This document shows positions 6,951 through 8,190 of a stretch of 8,190 bases of DNA, piece by piece; the first letter of the stretch is position 1; the number at the start of each line of letters is the position of its first letter. The DNA lies in the NCBI GenBank assembly GCA_030638935.1, contig DAOWDR010000171.1, positions 1 through 8,190 of the forward strand, written 5' to 3'. A program made the translations under genes and the position numbers. Below the pieces are notes generated by a model, which worked only from the letters and a program-made list of their open reading frames with translations, was not told the DNA's origin and searched no databases. The stretch is from Desulfobacteraceae bacterium (GTDB lineage Bacteria; Desulfobacterota; Desulfobacteria; Desulfobacterales; Desulfobacteraceae).

Positions 6951-7040
6951 TTAATTTTTATTTTTCAGTAAAACCAATAAATTGAATCGCCCCGGGATTT
7001 ATGATAAGGATAAGAATCTATAAGTTTTTGCTCAAAAAAA

Positions 7041-7046
7041 AAGGAG
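7041..7046 (+). promoter_or_regulatory. Ribosome binding site of the chemoreceptor gene
   Basis: AAGGAG lies five bases before the ATG at 7052, a near-ideal Shine-Dalgarno site that fixes the start. The region upstream (6951-7040) is AT-rich and must hold the promoter, but no good -35/-10 pair could be identified. Confidence 0.75.
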
Positions 7047-7051
7047 ACCCC

Positions 7052-8190
7052 ATGCCCATACGATACAAATTAGGACTCATTGCCGGCGGATTGTCATCCA
7101 TTATCCTGTTCATGTTTGTTGTGACCTGGTACACCACAACTGCCCAGAAAACAGACGGACTTTTAATCAACCTGGCAGGCAGACAGCGGATGCTGTCCCA
7201 GAAGATGTCAAAGGAAATCTTAATGTTTTCTGTTGCCCCCGGGAAAAATGATTCCGGAGCAACCGATGTCAAAAACACCATGCAGGTGTTTGAGATCACC
7301 CTGATGGCCCTGCTCAATTCAGGGAAAGCCCCCATGTCCCTTAACCTGTCAGAGGTCATGGCTAATTGCCCCAAGGCAGAAGAGCCTGCCCATACTCAAC
7401 TTTTAAAAGTGCAGGACCTGTGGACTGCATTTTCCCAACGCATGGATCAGGTTATTTCAGGTACGGGGGACGATGAAAAAAATCTTGAATTCATTAATCA
7501 AAACAATTTAGCTCTTTTAAAGGAGATGAACACAGCCGTGGGCATGCTCCAGAAGATATCTGAAAAAAAAATACAGAATCTGCTCTTGTTTCAGACAATC
7601 TGTCTTGTTGCCGGTATCCTCCTGATGATTCTTAGTGTGATCCAGATCTACGGTATTGTTAAACAATTGATGGAAGCGGCCGCCAATGCTGTGGAAATGA
7701 GCAAGGGAGATCTGACCAAACGGTTCAGATCCGAAAATAAAAACGGAAAAAACCGCAACGAAATGGAGTTTTTAGGACATAATCTAAACATATTTGCCAC
7801 CTCCCTCCAGGATAGTATTCGCCAGATAAGCACCCAGGCCAACTCCTTGAATGATTCTTCCACTGACATGACCCGGGTGGCCCAGGAACTAACTGCTGAA
7901 TCAAAAATTTCCGATGGAAAAACCCGGAGTGTTGCCCAGAATGCAGAGCAAATGAGTGAAGACATGAACGCCGTTGCCGCAGCAATGGAAGAGCTCACCA
8001 CCAATACCCGGCAGATTGCCGATTCCACAACCAGGATGAATACAACCATTAAAGAGATATCCCAGGGCACTGAAAAGGCCGGTCAAATTTCGGAAAAGGC
8101 AGTTGCAAAAGTGGACTCGGCTTCCTCCCGGGTGGATGACCTGGGCAATGCCGCCCAAAAAATCGGCCTGGTATCTGAAACCATCAATGA
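7052..8190 (+). CDS. Methyl-accepting chemotaxis protein with PilJ-type sensor, 3' end outside window
   Basis: The frame is open from 7052 to the window end (379 codons, no stop). A membrane helix (about 8-27) is followed by a periplasmic region beginning with LINLAGRQRMLSQKMSKE (38-55). That is the signature of the PilJ / type IV pili chemotaxis transducer N-terminal domain (PF13675), related to the P-box of nitrate sensors such as NarX. A second helix (about 177-199) leads to a HAMP domain (about 200-258), then the long coiled-coil MCP signalling region with heptads such as AVAAAMEELTTNTRQIADS (307-325). The sequence stops at KIGLVSETIN, immediately before the expected conserved hairpin tip (EISxQTNLLALNA type). 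In the cell it would sit in the inner membrane and signal through CheW/CheA to flagellar or pilus motility. The ligand is unknown; nitrate or nitrite is only suggested by the P-box similarity. Confidence 0.9.
   Translation, partial: MPIRYKLGLIAGGLSSIILFMFVVTWYTTTAQKTDGLLINLAGRQRMLSQKMSKEILMFSVAPGKNDSGATDVKNTMQVFEITLMALLNSGKAPMSLNLSEVMANCPKAEEPAHTQLLKVQDLWTAFSQRMDQVISGTGDDEKNLEFINQNNLALLKEMNTAVGMLQKISEKKIQNLLLFQTICLVAGILLMILSVIQIYGIVKQLMEAAANAVEMSKGDLTKRFRSENKNGKNRNEMEFLGHNLNIFATSLQDSIRQISTQANSLNDSSTDMTRVAQELTAESKISDGKTRSVAQNAEQMSEDMNAVAAAMEELTTNTRQIADSTTRMNTTIKEISQGTEKAGQISEKAVAKVDSASSRVDDLGNAAQKIGLVSETIN

Noticed and set aside
7000..7005. TATGAT as a -10 box, or a flagellar sigma-28 promoter, for the chemoreceptor
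   Set aside because: No acceptable -35 element lies at the right distance. The nearest TTGAAT is only 12 bases away, and the sigma-28 spacing does not fit.
6954..7006. Minus-strand reading INPGAIQF as the missing rhodanese GHIPGAI motif
   Set aside because: The similarity is four residues in an AT-rich region interrupted by stops, and the region must also carry the chemoreceptor promoter. It is too weak to extend the remnant.
7648..8158. Open frames on the minus strand opposite the chemoreceptor
   Set aside because: They are shadows of the plus-strand MCP coding sequence, with no family resemblance and no ribosome binding sites.

Overview
The window looks like a chromosomal segment from a Desulfobacterota-type bacterium, most likely a sulfate reducer of the Desulfobacterales. 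This is an inference from moderate GC content, the wealth of large hybrid sensor kinases, a PilJ-type chemoreceptor, the pair of 'rSAM/selenodomain-associated' glycosyltransferases, and a small CxxC protein of a type I recall from that group. No rRNA, tRNA, CRISPR array, insertion sequence or phage gene was seen. The window is gene-dense, and no gene-free stretch exceeds about 210 bases.

Left part (1-5151, all minus strand). Transcription runs right to left. First comes a cytoplasmic PAS-PAS-histidine kinase-receiver protein (5151 to 3198), currently split in two by one extra base in a run of eight G. Twelve bases later comes a membrane-bound hybrid kinase (3185 to 444) with a periplasmic phosphonate-binding-protein-like sensor domain, a kinase core and two receiver domains. 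The two kinases almost certainly share an operon. Neither has an output domain and no HPt protein is present, so the phosphate must leave through a partner encoded elsewhere. Beyond them the start of a small conserved CxxC protein runs off the left edge (292 to 1).

Middle (5152-6950). A 250-base AT-rich spacer, containing a perfect 8-base tandem repeat, separates the kinase operon from a divergent glycosyltransferase gene (5403-6113, TIGR04283-like). This gene converges with a TIGR04282-like (DUF2064) transferase gene (6797 to 6129). The two families usually occur together and are linked to arsenosugar or selenium-domain gene clusters, but the radical SAM partner is not in this window. Overlapping the 5' end of the second transferase is the C-terminal half of a rhodanese gene. 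It has lost its N-terminus and start codon and carries a single-base frameshift. Naive gene calling reads through it and gives the transferase a false N-terminal extension.

Right part (7052-8190, plus strand). A methyl-accepting chemotaxis protein with a PilJ-type N-terminal sensor starts behind a strong ribosome binding site and is cut by the window end just before its conserved signalling tip.

The main points for a second look are the two single-base homopolymer-type lesions (kinase and rhodanese). They could mean gene decay, phase variation (kinase only) or sequencing error.
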